Part shown: positions 42,886-52,317 of the stretch, in pieces
Layout: every line of letters begins with the position of its first letter
How positions within the stretch are numbered: position 1 is the first letter of the stretch
NCBI RefSeq assembly: GCF_014218355.1
Contig: NZ_AP023368.1
Span: 2,546,001 to 2,610,000 of the forward strand
From: Anaerocolumna chitinilytica
GTDB lineage: Bacteria; Bacillota; Clostridia; Lachnospirales; Lachnospiraceae
Direction: 5' to 3'
Length of the DNA stretch: 64,000 bases
Position numbers and translations under genes: made by a program
The notes under the pieces: model-generated
What the model was told of the DNA's origin: nothing
The model's input: only the letters and a program-made list of their open reading frames with translations
Database searches by the model: none

Positions 42886-43932
42886 ATGACAAAGGAAGAA
42901 TTAAAAAAATTAGTAATAGACAGCCCAAGTAAGGAATTCTACAAGAAAGTTAAGGAGAACTGGGATGGAATTGCAAAGCCTCTTAACGGTCTGGGACAAT
43001 TTGAAACAATGATAGCACAGATAGGAGCCATAACGGAGACAGACAAGATAGATATTTCAAAAAGAGCGGTCATTGTTATGTGCGCTGACAATGGAATTGT
43101 TGAGGAAAAGATAAGCAGCTTCGGATATGAGATGACAGCAATTATCGCGGAGGAACTGGCCAGAGGCACCACTTCGGTGAGCAGAATGGCATTAAGGGCA
43201 GGAGCTGATGTAATACCTGTAAATATTGGAACTCATCAAGAAGAGGAGATAAAAGGGCTTATACAAAGAAAAGTCGCAGCTGGAACTAAGAATTTTTACC
43301 TGGAACCTGCAATGTCAGAGGAAGAAGTATTAGAGGCAATCACAGTCGGAGTTGACATGGTGAAAGAGTGCAAGGAAAGGGGATTTAGTATTTTAGCTAC
43401 AGGAGAGCTGGGTATGGGAAATACGACTACCAGCAGTGCTATGGCTGCTGCGCTGTTAGGCCTTGGAGCAGAGGAAGTTACCGGTATGGGAGCCGGTCTT
43501 AGTAAGGAAGGCTTAGCCCGTAAGTATGAGATAATCAAAGGAGCATTGGAAAAATACCAGCTGAGAAAAGATGAACCCTTAAGAATTCTTGGCTCTGTAG
43601 GCGGACTTGATCTGGCAGGGCTTGCCGGAGTTTTTATTGGAGGGGCACTTTATCATATCCCGGTTATAATTGACGGTGTAATTAGCGCAGCAGCAGCTTT
43701 GACAGCAGAGCGGTTGGTTCCGGGTGTAAAAGAATATATGCTGCCCTCACATTTAAGTAAAGAACCTGCGGCAAAGCTGCTGCTTGCGGAGCTTGGTCTT
43801 TCTCCTGTTATAGATGCTTCCTTAGCACTTGGTGAAGGGACGGGAGCGGTACTTTTATTTCCCATGCTGGATACGATACTATCTGTTTATGAAGGAAGTT
43901 CAACCTTTCAAGATATCAATTACAGTTTATGA
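42886..43932 (+). CDS. cobT: Nicotinate-nucleotide:dimethylbenzimidazole phosphoribosyltransferase
   Basis: The 348-residue protein shows CobT motifs MCADNGIVEE near residue 65, TGELGMGNTTTSSA near 172 and the catalytic Glu in LGEGTGAVL near 316. It makes alpha-ribazole phosphate, the lower-ligand precursor. ATG 42886 has GAGG six nt upstream and gives the usual length; an in-frame ATG 42844 would add 14 residues. The stop overlaps cobU by 4 nt. Confidence 0.93.
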   Translation: MTKEELKKLVIDSPSKEFYKKVKENWDGIAKPLNGLGQFETMIAQIGAITETDKIDISKRAVIVMCADNGIVEEKISSFGYEMTAIIAEELARGTTSVSRMALRAGADVIPVNIGTHQEEEIKGLIQRKVAAGTKNFYLEPAMSEEEVLEAITVGVDMVKECKERGFSILATGELGMGNTTTSSAMAAALLGLGAEEVTGMGAGLSKEGLARKYEIIKGALEKYQLRKDEPLRILGSVGGLDLAGLAGVFIGGALYHIPVIIDGVISAAAALTAERLVPGVKEYMLPSHLSKEPAAKLLLAELGLSPVIDASLALGEGTGAVLLFPMLDTILSVYEGSSTFQDINYSL

Positions 43933-44474
43933 TGATTCTTATTATTGGAGGAAGCGGCAGCGGGAAATCAGCTTATGCCGAGAAGGCAGCGGTGACACTG
44001 GCTGCAAACAACAGGTTATATTATCTTGCAACAATGCAGGTTTTTGGGGAAGAAGGCAGAACGAAGGTTAGGAGGCACCAGGTCTTGAGAGAGGGAAAGG
44101 GTTTTCTGACGATTGAACAGCCATCTAATGTCAGTCAGGCTATTGAAAAAATGAAGGCTGGCAGAAAAACAGTTCTGTTAGAGTGTATGTCGAATCTTAC
44201 AGCCAATGAAATGTTTTCTCCCCGTGGAATTTGTAAACCCAATGAGGTATGTAATAAAATTCAAAATGACATAAATCTGCTGAAGAAACATACAAAGAAT
44301 CTCGTAATTGTGACCAATAATGTATTTGAAGATGGAGTTCAATACGATTCTGCAACAATGGATTATCTGGAAGCACTGGGGAAAATAAATGAGATGCTGA
44401 TGTCAGCAGCAGATACTGTAATAGAAGTGGTAGTTGGTATCCCTGTAATTATGAAAGGAAATCTGACTGGTTAA
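43929..44474 (+). CDS. cobU: Adenosylcobinamide kinase / adenosylcobinamide-phosphate guanylyltransferase
   Basis: The 181-residue protein has P-loop GGSGSGKSAYAE (residues 7-18) and the RRHQVLR segment near 47 with the guanylylated His. It phosphorylates adenosylcobinamide and attaches GMP. The usual NEVG motif is replaced by NNVFEDG, a divergent C-terminal half. It starts within the cobT stop codon (ATGA-type overlap). A second, shorter CobU-like gene is two genes downstream. Confidence 0.88.
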   Translation: MMILIIGGSGSGKSAYAEKAAVTLAANNRLYYLATMQVFGEEGRTKVRRHQVLREGKGFLTIEQPSNVSQAIEKMKAGRKTVLLECMSNLTANEMFSPRGICKPNEVCNKIQNDINLLKKHTKNLVIVTNNVFEDGVQYDSATMDYLEALGKINEMLMSAADTVIEVVVGIPVIMKGNLTG

Positions 44475-44483
44475 GGAGAGGTT

Positions 44484-45254
44484 ATGTCGGTTATCAAATC
44501 ATTTTTTATTTCATTTTCAATCTATTCTAAAATACCAGTTCCGCAGTTTGAATGGAAAGATAAAGACATGAAGTATGTGCTTTGCTTCTTTCCCTGGATC
44601 GGCGGAATCATTGGAGTGTTAACATATCTATGGGGTTATCTCTTTCTACATTTTCACTTTGGAACCCTCCTATTTACAATGGCAGGAACGGCTATTCCTC
44701 TTTTGGTTTCAGGCGGTTTTCATGTGGATGGTTTTATGGACACGATGGATGCACTCCGTTCTTATCAACCAAAAGAGAGAAAGCTTGAAATCTTAAAGGA
44801 CCCCCATATCGGAGCTTTTTCAGTTATACAGATAGTACTTTATTATCTAATATTTATTGGTGCTTATTCAGAGCTTAATAGTTCGAAAGCCATGCTGATA
44901 ATGGGAGCAGGGTTCTTCTTGTCCCGGACTATCAGCGGTATCGGAGTGGTGACTTTGCAGAATGCCAAAAAGGAAGGTCTTTTATACCTATTCTCCAGCA
45001 AAGCTCACGAGAAGGCTGTTAAGGTTACTCTATATATACAATTTATCCTATGTGCAATTTTTCTGCTCTATCAGTCTTTGGAGGCAGGATTTGCAGTTAT
45101 AATAGGTGGTCTACTTACGTTTATCTATTACCGTTATCGCTGTTATAAGGAGTTCGGCGGGATAACTGGGGATACGTCTGGATATCTTGTAACCTTATGT
45201 GAGGTGATAACTGTGGTAATCATTGCGGTTTGCTGCATTACAAAGGTAATCTAG
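44484..45254 (+). CDS. cobS: Adenosylcobinamide-GDP ribazoletransferase (cobalamin synthase)
   Basis: The 256-residue integral membrane protein has GGFHVDGFMDTMDAL near residue 76 (the metal-binding Asp-rich site) and FGGITGDTSGYLVTL near 224. It joins adenosylcobinamide-GDP and alpha-ribazole (or its phosphate) at the membrane. It lies 9 bp after cobU, with GGAGAGG as ribosome site. Confidence 0.93.
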   Translation: MSVIKSFFISFSIYSKIPVPQFEWKDKDMKYVLCFFPWIGGIIGVLTYLWGYLFLHFHFGTLLFTMAGTAIPLLVSGGFHVDGFMDTMDALRSYQPKERKLEILKDPHIGAFSVIQIVLYYLIFIGAYSELNSSKAMLIMGAGFFLSRTISGIGVVTLQNAKKEGLLYLFSSKAHEKAVKVTLYIQFILCAIFLLYQSLEAGFAVIIGGLLTFIYYRYRCYKEFGGITGDTSGYLVTLCEVITVVIIAVCCITKVI

Positions 45255-45343
45255 CATTTCTTTATCTTATATTTCTTCGCTTGCCACAGATATAATAGAA
45301 AGAGGCAGGTAAAAAGAGAAATAAGAAGCGAAAGGATAAAAAA

Positions 45344-45727
45344 ATGGAATTATATATTGGAGGATGTTCTCAGGGAAAACTAAACTATGTACTTAAAAAA
45401 ACAGGAATTTCTGAAGAAATGGTTTTAGATGCAGTGGAAATAACAGGAAGAAATATCAAAAGAGAAGTACTAATTATCAATCATTTTCATCTGTTAGTAA
45501 AGAATATCTTAAAAGATGGCAGAAATCCTGAAGATACCATTAAAGAATTATCTGAAGAAAATCCGGAGCTTATTATTATCTGTGATGAGGTGGGAAATGG
45601 TATCGTTCCAGTGGAAGCTGCTGAAAGAGAATATCGTGAACGATTAGGCAGGATTCTTTGCGGACTGGCAGAGAAAGCAGTTAAGGTGGAGCGGATCATA
45701 TGCGGAATTGGGCAGATAATCAAATAA
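45344..45727 (+). CDS. Short CobU-like protein
   Basis: The 127-residue protein retains a P-loop (GGCSQGKLNYV at the N-terminus) and the C-terminal CobU segment ICDEVGNGIVP...YRERLGR. It lacks the middle part that carries the guanylylated His in CobU (about 50 residues missing). The canonical cobU two genes upstream has the His segment but has lost NEVG, so the two look complementary. It could be a partner subunit or a decaying duplicate. It overlaps cobC by 28 nt, suggesting coupled translation. Confidence 0.75.
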   Translation: MELYIGGCSQGKLNYVLKKTGISEEMVLDAVEITGRNIKREVLIINHFHLLVKNILKDGRNPEDTIKELSEENPELIIICDEVGNGIVPVEAAEREYRERLGRILCGLAEKAVKVERIICGIGQIIK

Positions 45728-46332
45728 AACTAATATTGATACGGCATGGAGAGACACCATCCAATGGTTTAGGAAGATATCTCGGTAAGACCGAGGAGAA
45801 TCTATCCAAAGCGGGGATAGAAAGGATTCTTAAGGCTAAAAGTGAAGGAAAATATCCTGCAGCAGACATTTGCTTTTCTAGTCCTATGAGACGGTGTATA
45901 GAAACTGCAAGGCTTATATATGAATGCTGTACTCCGATTCTTATTGAGGAGTGGAGAGAGATTGATTTTGGCCGCTTTGAAGGTAAAAATTATCAGGAAC
46001 TCAATGGAGACAGAGAGTATCAGGCGTGGATAGACAGCAACGGAACATTGCCTTTTCCGGAGGGGGAGAGCAGAGCGGCATTCCTTGTAAGATGCCTAAA
46101 TGGTATGTACCTGATGGTAGATAAACTGATAAATAGGAAAGCGGATACTCCGCTGACGGTGGCTGCAATAGTGCATGGTGGAACCATTATGTCAATACTT
46201 AGCACTTACGGAAAGGATAATTATTTTAATTATCAATGTAAGAATGCTGAGGGTTATGAATGCAACATGATATTATCCATGGACCATGGGCTACCGCAAA
46301 ATATTAAGATAGATATCCTTAGGAAATTATAA
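45700..46332 (+). CDS. cobC: Alpha-ribazole phosphatase-like histidine phosphatase
   Basis: The 210-residue phosphoglycerate-mutase-superfamily enzyme has LIRHGETPSNGLGRYLG (catalytic His near residue 15) and VHGGTIMSIL near 159. In this operon it should remove the 5'-phosphate of alpha-ribazole phosphate or of adenosylcobalamin phosphate. The ATG lies inside the preceding CobU-like gene. If a later start is used the protein would be slightly shorter; family members usually begin near LILIRHGE. Confidence 0.85.
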   Translation: MRNWADNQIKLILIRHGETPSNGLGRYLGKTEENLSKAGIERILKAKSEGKYPAADICFSSPMRRCIETARLIYECCTPILIEEWREIDFGRFEGKNYQELNGDREYQAWIDSNGTLPFPEGESRAAFLVRCLNGMYLMVDKLINRKADTPLTVAAIVHGGTIMSILSTYGKDNYFNYQCKNAEGYECNMILSMDHGLPQNIKIDILRKL

Positions 46333-46368
46333 AATATAGTATGTATCAGTAAATTTAGGGAGAAGAGA

Positions 46369-47349
46369 ATGGTTTATCATATTGGAGGATTTTTTATTGG
46401 ATTTGTACTGGATCTCTTAATGGGAGATCCATACTGGCTGCCCCATCCAATCAGACTTATTGGCACACTAATTTCAAAATTAGATCATGTGCTCTTAACA
46501 ACAAAGGAATCGGAAAGAAATGATAAACAGGAATTCTATAAAGGAATTCTATTAACGGTACTAGTGCTGTTTATTACAGTCTTTTCCGCTTTCCTAATCT
46601 TATACCTGGCGTATTGGGTATCACCTTACCTGGGTCTTATTGTTGAAAGTATTATGACTTATCAGATTCTTGCTACAAAATGCTTAAAACAAGAAAGTAT
46701 GAAGGTATACAAAAAGTTGAAGGAAAAAGACTTGTCCGGAGCAAGAAAAGCAGTATCCATGATTGTAGGAAGAGACACTGAGTGCCTTGATGAAACTGGA
46801 GTTGCAAAGGCTGCTATTGAAACGGTGGCTGAAAATACTTCTGATGGTGTTATCGCACCAATGCTATTTCTGGCAGTGGGGGGGCCTGTATTGGGATTCT
46901 TTTATAAGGCAGTTAATACGATGGATTCCATGGTGGGATATAAAAACGACCGATATCTATACTTTGGTAGAGCAGCGGCAAAATTAGACGATGCAGTAAA
47001 TTTCATACCTGCCAGAGTCAGCGCTGTTTTAATGATAATTGCCAGTTATCTTGGCGGAAGAGATTATAACGGCAGAGCTGCTTGTAAGATATATAAGCGA
47101 GACAGGCGAAATCATGCGAGTCCTAATTCTGCCCATACAGAAGCCGTGTGTGCCGGGGCATTGGGAATACGCCTTGCAGGTAATGCAAGTTATTTTGGAA
47201 AAATGCATCAGAAACCTTTTATAGGTGATGCAACAAGGAATGTTGAAGAGGAAGATATAGTCAGAGCTAATTGTCTCTTATACATAACGGCAGGACTTTG
47301 TGAAGGAATCTGTCTAATCTGTTTGATAGTTATTGGCTTATTATTGTGA
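46369..47349 (+). CDS. cbiB: Adenosylcobinamide-phosphate synthase
   Basis: The 326-residue membrane protein has CbiB signatures: FVLDLLMGDPYWLPHPIRLIG near residue 11, ENTSDGVIAPMLF near 154, and NHASPNSAHTEAVCAGAL near 244. It condenses adenosylcobyric acid with aminopropanol phosphate made by CobD. It stands between cobC and cobD. Confidence 0.94.
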   Translation: MVYHIGGFFIGFVLDLLMGDPYWLPHPIRLIGTLISKLDHVLLTTKESERNDKQEFYKGILLTVLVLFITVFSAFLILYLAYWVSPYLGLIVESIMTYQILATKCLKQESMKVYKKLKEKDLSGARKAVSMIVGRDTECLDETGVAKAAIETVAENTSDGVIAPMLFLAVGGPVLGFFYKAVNTMDSMVGYKNDRYLYFGRAAAKLDDAVNFIPARVSAVLMIIASYLGGRDYNGRAACKIYKRDRRNHASPNSAHTEAVCAGALGIRLAGNASYFGKMHQKPFIGDATRNVEEEDIVRANCLLYITAGLCEGICLICLIVIGLLL

Positions 47350-47456
47350 GAACCAGTAGCAAAAATAAGCGAAACAGAATACGGATTACATAATAATTAT
47401 ATCTGTTAGTCTATGGTTTAATTGAAAAAATTCAAGGAAAGATGAAAGGAACGAAT

Positions 47457-48599
47457 ATGCAGCACGGTGGTGATATCTACAGAAATAAAATTAAACTTGA
47501 TTTTTCAGTTAATATAAATCCATATGGAATGCCGGATTCTGTAAGATTAGCTTTATTAAGAGCCATAGGAGATTGCGATAAGTACCCGGATATTCAGTCA
47601 ATGGATCTTATAAACAGTATATCCGAGCTAACCGGAGTAGATGGCAGGTTCATATTGCCTGGAAATGGTGCCTCCGAATTATTTGCCGCCATCGTACATG
47701 GGATACAACCAAGAAGGATTGTTATACCGGTACCCTCCTTCTACGGATATGAAAAAGCCGCAGCTATGGCAGAGTCATTTAAAATTATCAATAAAGAAAC
47801 AGCCATAGCTGCAGCTTTGGAAGAGCCAGTGGAAACATTAGGGAAAAGACCAGCCAAAGCTGCTATGATGGCAGAGCCGGAAGTAGTTTTCTATGAGATG
47901 AAAGAGACAGCAGCTTTCAAGCTGGACGAAGGAATCAGAGAGTATCTCACAGAGGAGACGGACCTTTTATTTCTCGCAAATCCCAATAATCCTTTGGGGA
48001 ATCTGGTAGAAGGTGGATTGTTAGAGCAAATTGCGAAAGACTGCAAGGAGAAACGGATATGCCTTGTTATCGATGAATGCTTTCTGGATTTTACAGGGGA
48101 AGAAGAAAAGTATAGCTTTAAAAGGAAACTGAGGGAATATCCGGAGGTTATAGTGGTTAAAGCTTTTACAAAAATATTTGCAATACCGGGCGTAAGACTG
48201 GGATTTCTCTTATGCAGTGATGAAAACCGAAAGGGAAAGATACAAAAACACCTTCCGGAATGGAACTTATCCGTATTTGCACAGGCTGCAGGAAGGGCTG
48301 CCTGTCAAGAAATTGCATATATGAAACAGACAGTTAAGTTTGTTCAGGAAGAGCGGGATTACTTATCTGAAGAACTAAGAAAAATGGGAATTGAAGTGTA
48401 TCCTTCTCAGACAGATTATCTGTTCATCAGAACAGAAATACCTCTCTATGAAAAACTGCTTGAGAAAGAAATACTGATCCGTGACTGTAGTAATTTCCGT
48501 GGCTTGGGAAGAGGATATTATCGTATTGCAGTAAAAACTCATGAGGAGAATAAGCAATTAATAAATGCAGTGAAAGAGATAAAAAAGCTGGAACATTAA
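47457..48599 (+). CDS. cobD: Threonine-phosphate decarboxylase
   Basis: The 380-residue PLP enzyme is of the histidinol-phosphate-aminotransferase fold, with NPNNPLGN near residue 174, DECFLDF near 202, and the PLP lysine in KAFTKIFAIPGVRLGFL near 235. It makes (R)-1-amino-2-propanol phosphate for CbiB. ATG 47457, with AAAGGA 8 nt before it, fits better than the in-frame ATG 47442. Residues 121-145 contain an Ala/Glu-rich insert. Confidence 0.9.
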   Translation: MQHGGDIYRNKIKLDFSVNINPYGMPDSVRLALLRAIGDCDKYPDIQSMDLINSISELTGVDGRFILPGNGASELFAAIVHGIQPRRIVIPVPSFYGYEKAAAMAESFKIINKETAIAAALEEPVETLGKRPAKAAMMAEPEVVFYEMKETAAFKLDEGIREYLTEETDLLFLANPNNPLGNLVEGGLLEQIAKDCKEKRICLVIDECFLDFTGEEEKYSFKRKLREYPEVIVVKAFTKIFAIPGVRLGFLLCSDENRKGKIQKHLPEWNLSVFAQAAGRAACQEIAYMKQTVKFVQEERDYLSEELRKMGIEVYPSQTDYLFIRTEIPLYEKLLEKEILIRDCSNFRGLGRGYYRIAVKTHEENKQLINAVKEIKKLEH

Positions 48600-48614
48600 A
48601 GAAAGATAATTTAC

Positions 48615-48626
48615 ACCTGTACAGGT
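48615..48626. repeat. 12-bp palindrome before cbiC
   Basis: ACCTGTACAGGT is a perfect dyad in the 45-bp gap between cobD and cbiC, 19 bp before the ATG. Its role is unknown; it may be a small intercistronic hairpin. Confidence 0.4.
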
Positions 48627-48644
48627 ACGAAAGGGTGATTAAAA

Positions 48645-49289
48645 ATGATTCAGGAAATTGAATTCGTACTTCCGGATGAGATTGAAAATAGAAGCTTTGA
48701 AATTATTTCAGAGGAATTAAAGGGAAAAAACATCGTATTAAAAGCCGAGCAGGAAATGGTTATAAAGAGGGTTATCCATACCAGCGCAGATTTTGATTAT
48801 GCGGATACCCTTGCCTTTTCAGAGGATGCAGTTAGAAAGGCAAAGGAGCTTATAGCACAAGGAGCGGATATTGTTACAGACACTAATATGGCGCTGGCAG
48901 GAATCAATAAGGGGATACTTGCAAAATATGGCGGCGAGGCTCATTGTTATATGGCAGAAAAGGAAGTAATGGAGATCGCGAAAGAGAGCAGGTCCACCAG
49001 AGCTGCCGTTAGCATGGAGATTGCGGCAAAAATAGAGAAGCCTGTAATATTTGCTATTGGGAATGCTCCTACAGCCCTCCTTAAACTTTATGAAATGCTT
49101 GAAAAGGAAATTTTCAGACCTGCTTTTATCATTGGTGTACCCGTTGGCTTTGTCAACGTGGTTCAGGCAAAGGAATTAATAGCAGGAACAGATATTCCCT
49201 ATATCATCAACAGAGGAAGAAAAGGCGGGAGTAATGTGGCAGCAGCTATCGTAAATGCACTGCTTTATGAACTAAATAAAAGCGAATAA
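48645..49289 (+). CDS. cbiC: Cobalt-precorrin-8 methylmutase
   Basis: The 214-residue CbiC/CobH enzyme has IVTDTNMALAGINKG near residue 85 and FAIGNAPTALLKL near 136. It moves the C11 methyl group to C12 to form cobyrinic acid. AAGGGTG precedes the ATG, and it lies 9 bp before cbiD. Confidence 0.93.
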   Translation: MIQEIEFVLPDEIENRSFEIISEELKGKNIVLKAEQEMVIKRVIHTSADFDYADTLAFSEDAVRKAKELIAQGADIVTDTNMALAGINKGILAKYGGEAHCYMAEKEVMEIAKESRSTRAAVSMEIAAKIEKPVIFAIGNAPTALLKLYEMLEKEIFRPAFIIGVPVGFVNVVQAKELIAGTDIPYIINRGRKGGSNVAAAIVNALLYELNKSE

Positions 49290-49298
49290 ATATCATTA

Positions 49299-50423
49299 AT
49301 GAGGAAATATATGCGTTATGGGTTTACTACCGGAAGCTGTGCGGCAGCTGCAGCAAAAGCTGCTGCCTATATGCTCTTAACCGGGAAAGAAAAAAAGACA
49401 ATTAGAATCGATACTCCAAAAGGAATTCCTTATCAGACTGAAATATTGGAAATCACAAGAACAGAAAGGGTCGTCAGTTGTGCGGTTAGAAAGGACGGTG
49501 GAGATGATCCGGATATTACTCATGGGACCTTAATTTTTGCAGCTGTTTCCCTGGAAGAGAGGGAAGAGAACGACAGAATCCGTATCGATGGAGGAATCGG
49601 GGTAGGGAGAGTGACGAAACCCGGACTTGACCAGCCTATAGGGAACGCAGCCATTAACCATGTTCCGCGGGAAATGATTGCAAAGGAAGTGTCTGAAATC
49701 TGTGCTCTGACGGATTATAAAGGTGGTATTAGTGTAATTATATCCGTTCCTGACGGAGAAAAGCTGGCAGCAGAAACCTTTAACCCAAGGCTTGGTATCC
49801 TGGGAGGAATTTCAATTCTAGGTACAAGTGGAATTGTGGAACCTATGAGCACCAAAGCTCTGTTGGACACTATTCAAGTTGAACTGAATGTAAAAAAAGC
49901 AGAGGGATGTAAATATATCGCAGTAGCACCGGGAAATTATGGACAGGCCTTTATGAGGGAAACTTATCAATATGAACTGGATAAAAGTGTAAAGTGCAGT
50001 AATTATATTGGTGATACCATTGATATGGCAATAGCCTCCGAATTTGAAGGAATGCTTTTAACCGGGCATATCGGTAAGTTAGTTAAACTCTCCGGCGGAA
50101 TTATGAATACCCATTCCAAAGAAGGGGACTGCCGTATGGAATTGATGGCAACAGCTGGGATACAGGCAGGTATTACCGCGGATACGGCAAGGAAAATTCT
50201 TAATAGTGTTACAACTGAAGAAGGAATCAGAATCCTGAAAACCTGCGGTAAGCTTACTGATACGATGAGTCTTATTATGGAAAAAGCCTGTTTTTATCTT
50301 AATGTAAGGTCAAGGGGAAAGATAGCTGTTGAGTGCATCATGTATGCCAATGAATTCGGAGAACTGGCAAGCAGCAGCGGAGCAAAAGACCTGATGGAAA
50401 GAATAAAGAGAAATGGAGAATAG
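49299..50423 (+). CDS. cbiD: Cobalt-precorrin-5B C1-methyltransferase
   Basis: The 374-residue protein starts with the CbiD hallmark RYGFTTGSCAAAAAKAA and has SGIVEPMSTKAL near residue 183 and LLTGHIGKLVKLSGG near 250. It adds the C1 methyl group in the anaerobic corrin route, which marks this operon as oxygen-independent. It is 2 nt before cbiF. Confidence 0.94.
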   Translation: MRKYMRYGFTTGSCAAAAAKAAAYMLLTGKEKKTIRIDTPKGIPYQTEILEITRTERVVSCAVRKDGGDDPDITHGTLIFAAVSLEEREENDRIRIDGGIGVGRVTKPGLDQPIGNAAINHVPREMIAKEVSEICALTDYKGGISVIISVPDGEKLAAETFNPRLGILGGISILGTSGIVEPMSTKALLDTIQVELNVKKAEGCKYIAVAPGNYGQAFMRETYQYELDKSVKCSNYIGDTIDMAIASEFEGMLLTGHIGKLVKLSGGIMNTHSKEGDCRMELMATAGIQAGITADTARKILNSVTTEEGIRILKTCGKLTDTMSLIMEKACFYLNVRSRGKIAVECIMYANEFGELASSSGAKDLMERIKRNGE

Positions 50424-50425
50424 TT

Positions 50426-51184
50426 ATGGTGTATTTTGTTGGAGCTGGAACGGGAGCTGCGGACTTAATTACAGTGAGGGGAAAGAATCTGTTAGAAAAA
50501 GCGGAGGTGATAATCTATGCAGGCTCCCTTGTAAATCCTGAACTTTTAAGCTATGCCAGAAAGTCCTGTATAATTCACAACAGTGCCAGAATGACGTTGG
50601 ATGAAGTCATAGAAGTTATAAAGTCCGCGGAGGAGAAGGGGAAAACTACAGTACGCCTTCATACGGGGGACCCCAGTATATACGGAGCTGTCAGAGAACA
50701 AATGGACAGGTTGGAGGAACTAGGAATTGCTTTTGAGAGCTGTCCTGGCGTCAGCGCATGTTTTGGAGCGGCGGCTTCCCTGAACCTTGAATATACTTTG
50801 CCGGGGATATCTCAGACCTTGATTATTACAAGAATGGCAGGAAAGACTGCCGTACCGGAGGCAGAGAGTATAAGAAGCCTGGCGACACATAAGGCTTCTA
50901 TGGCCATTTATTTAAGCACCGGTTTGTTAAAAGAGCTAAGCCAAAGTTTGATAGAGGGCGGATACTCAGAGGATACACCTGCGGCTATTGTTTACAAAGC
51001 TACCTGGCCGGAGGAAAAGGCTTACCTGTGTACAATCAGGACGCTGGAATTGACTTCTAAGACTCATGGCATCACAAAGACTGCCCTTATCTTGGTTGGA
51101 GATGCAATAGCCCATCAAAATTATAAACTATCAAGACTTTATGCACCGGACTTTGAGACAGAATTCCGAGAAAAAAGAATATGA
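50426..51184 (+). CDS. cbiF: Cobalt-precorrin-4 C11-methyltransferase
   Basis: The 252-residue SAM-dependent tetrapyrrole methylase has VGAGTGAADLITVRG (residues 4-18), LHTGDPSIYGAVREQ near 79 and CPGVSACFGAAA near 107. It methylates C11. It overlaps cbiG by 4 nt (ATGA). Confidence 0.94.
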   Translation: MVYFVGAGTGAADLITVRGKNLLEKAEVIIYAGSLVNPELLSYARKSCIIHNSARMTLDEVIEVIKSAEEKGKTTVRLHTGDPSIYGAVREQMDRLEELGIAFESCPGVSACFGAAASLNLEYTLPGISQTLIITRMAGKTAVPEAESIRSLATHKASMAIYLSTGLLKELSQSLIEGGYSEDTPAAIVYKATWPEEKAYLCTIRTLELTSKTHGITKTALILVGDAIAHQNYKLSRLYAPDFETEFREKRI

Positions 51185-52317
51185 AGATTTCCGTTATCAG
51201 TTTCACAAAAAGAGGAATGGAACTCTCCTATAAAGTCAGAGATATTTTACTAAGTTATAAAATAGATGCAGAGATATTTACAAAGCATAAAGCAGCAATA
51301 ACAAAAGATAGGATGAAGACAGATCAAGCAACAGAAGAAAATAAAGAAATAGAAGAAAACAAAGAAATTATCATCAACAAAGAAATAAAATTCGTATCTG
51401 AAACTCTGCATCAATGGGCAGAAAAACAGTTCACAGACCATCATGCCTTACTGTTTATTGGTGCCTGTGCCATAGCGGTGCGCACTATTGCACCATTTCT
51501 AAAAGATAAACTTTCTGATTCAGCGGTTCTGGTAATGGACGAGGCAGGAAAATTTGTAATTCCAATGCTTTCCGGACACTACGGAGGAGCCAATGAATTG
51601 GCGGAAAGAATTGCAAAGGATATGGGAGCAATTCCTGTTGTTACTACTGCCACAGATGTCAACGGACTGTTTGCAGTGGATGTATTTGCAAAAAAGAATA
51701 ACTTAAGCATTTGTAACAAAGAAGGTATCAAGGAAGTATCTTCCGCTGTTCTGGATAAATCAGAGGTAACAATGGCGGTAGCAGGAGAGTACAGCGGACG
51801 AGTACCGGAAGAGATAACGCTGGTAGAATACCCTAAGGATAAGAAAGTATCAATTATGGTATCACCTTATTTGGCGGACGGGGAAAAGGCGCAATTACAG
51901 CTATGCCCAAAGATTTATGTAATTGGAATTGGCTGTAAAAGAGGAAAATCCCTGGAAGAGATTGAAAAAGTAATTCATAAACAGCTGCAGCAAGCAGGCA
52001 TACAAAAGGAAGCGGTCTTTGCAATTGCTTCCATTGATCGGAAAAAGGATGAGGGAGCCTTGGTTCAATATGCGGAGAAACATAACCTTCCCTTTCTAAC
52101 CTTTTCTGAGAAGATATTAAATTGCATAGAAGGTGACTTTTATGCTTCAGCCTTTGTAAAAGAACAAGTAGGAGTTGACAATGTATGTGAGCGTTCTGCC
52201 ATGGCAGCTACAGGGAGTGACGGAGAGTTGATTATAAAAAAACATGCAGAAAACGGAGTTACCGTAGCAATAGCTAAAAAGAAATGGAGTGTGGTATTTG
52301 ATGAAACACACAATTAA
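51181..52317 (+). CDS. cbiG: Cobalt-precorrin-5A hydrolase
   Basis: The 378-residue CbiG has ITKDRMK at the end of its N-terminal part, LLFIGACAIAVRTIAPFLKD near residue 92 and LSGHYGGANELAERIA near 127. It opens the delta-lactone, releasing acetaldehyde. Odd: residues 40-75 are a lysine/glutamate-rich low-complexity insert with three NKEI repeats, unlike other CbiG proteins I know. Its end overlaps cbiH by 17 nt. Confidence 0.9.
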   Translation: MKISVISFTKRGMELSYKVRDILLSYKIDAEIFTKHKAAITKDRMKTDQATEENKEIEENKEIIINKEIKFVSETLHQWAEKQFTDHHALLFIGACAIAVRTIAPFLKDKLSDSAVLVMDEAGKFVIPMLSGHYGGANELAERIAKDMGAIPVVTTATDVNGLFAVDVFAKKNNLSICNKEGIKEVSSAVLDKSEVTMAVAGEYSGRVPEEITLVEYPKDKKVSIMVSPYLADGEKAQLQLCPKIYVIGIGCKRGKSLEEIEKVIHKQLQQAGIQKEAVFAIASIDRKKDEGALVQYAEKHNLPFLTFSEKILNCIEGDFYASAFVKEQVGVDNVCERSAMAATGSDGELIIKKHAENGVTVAIAKKKWSVVFDETHN

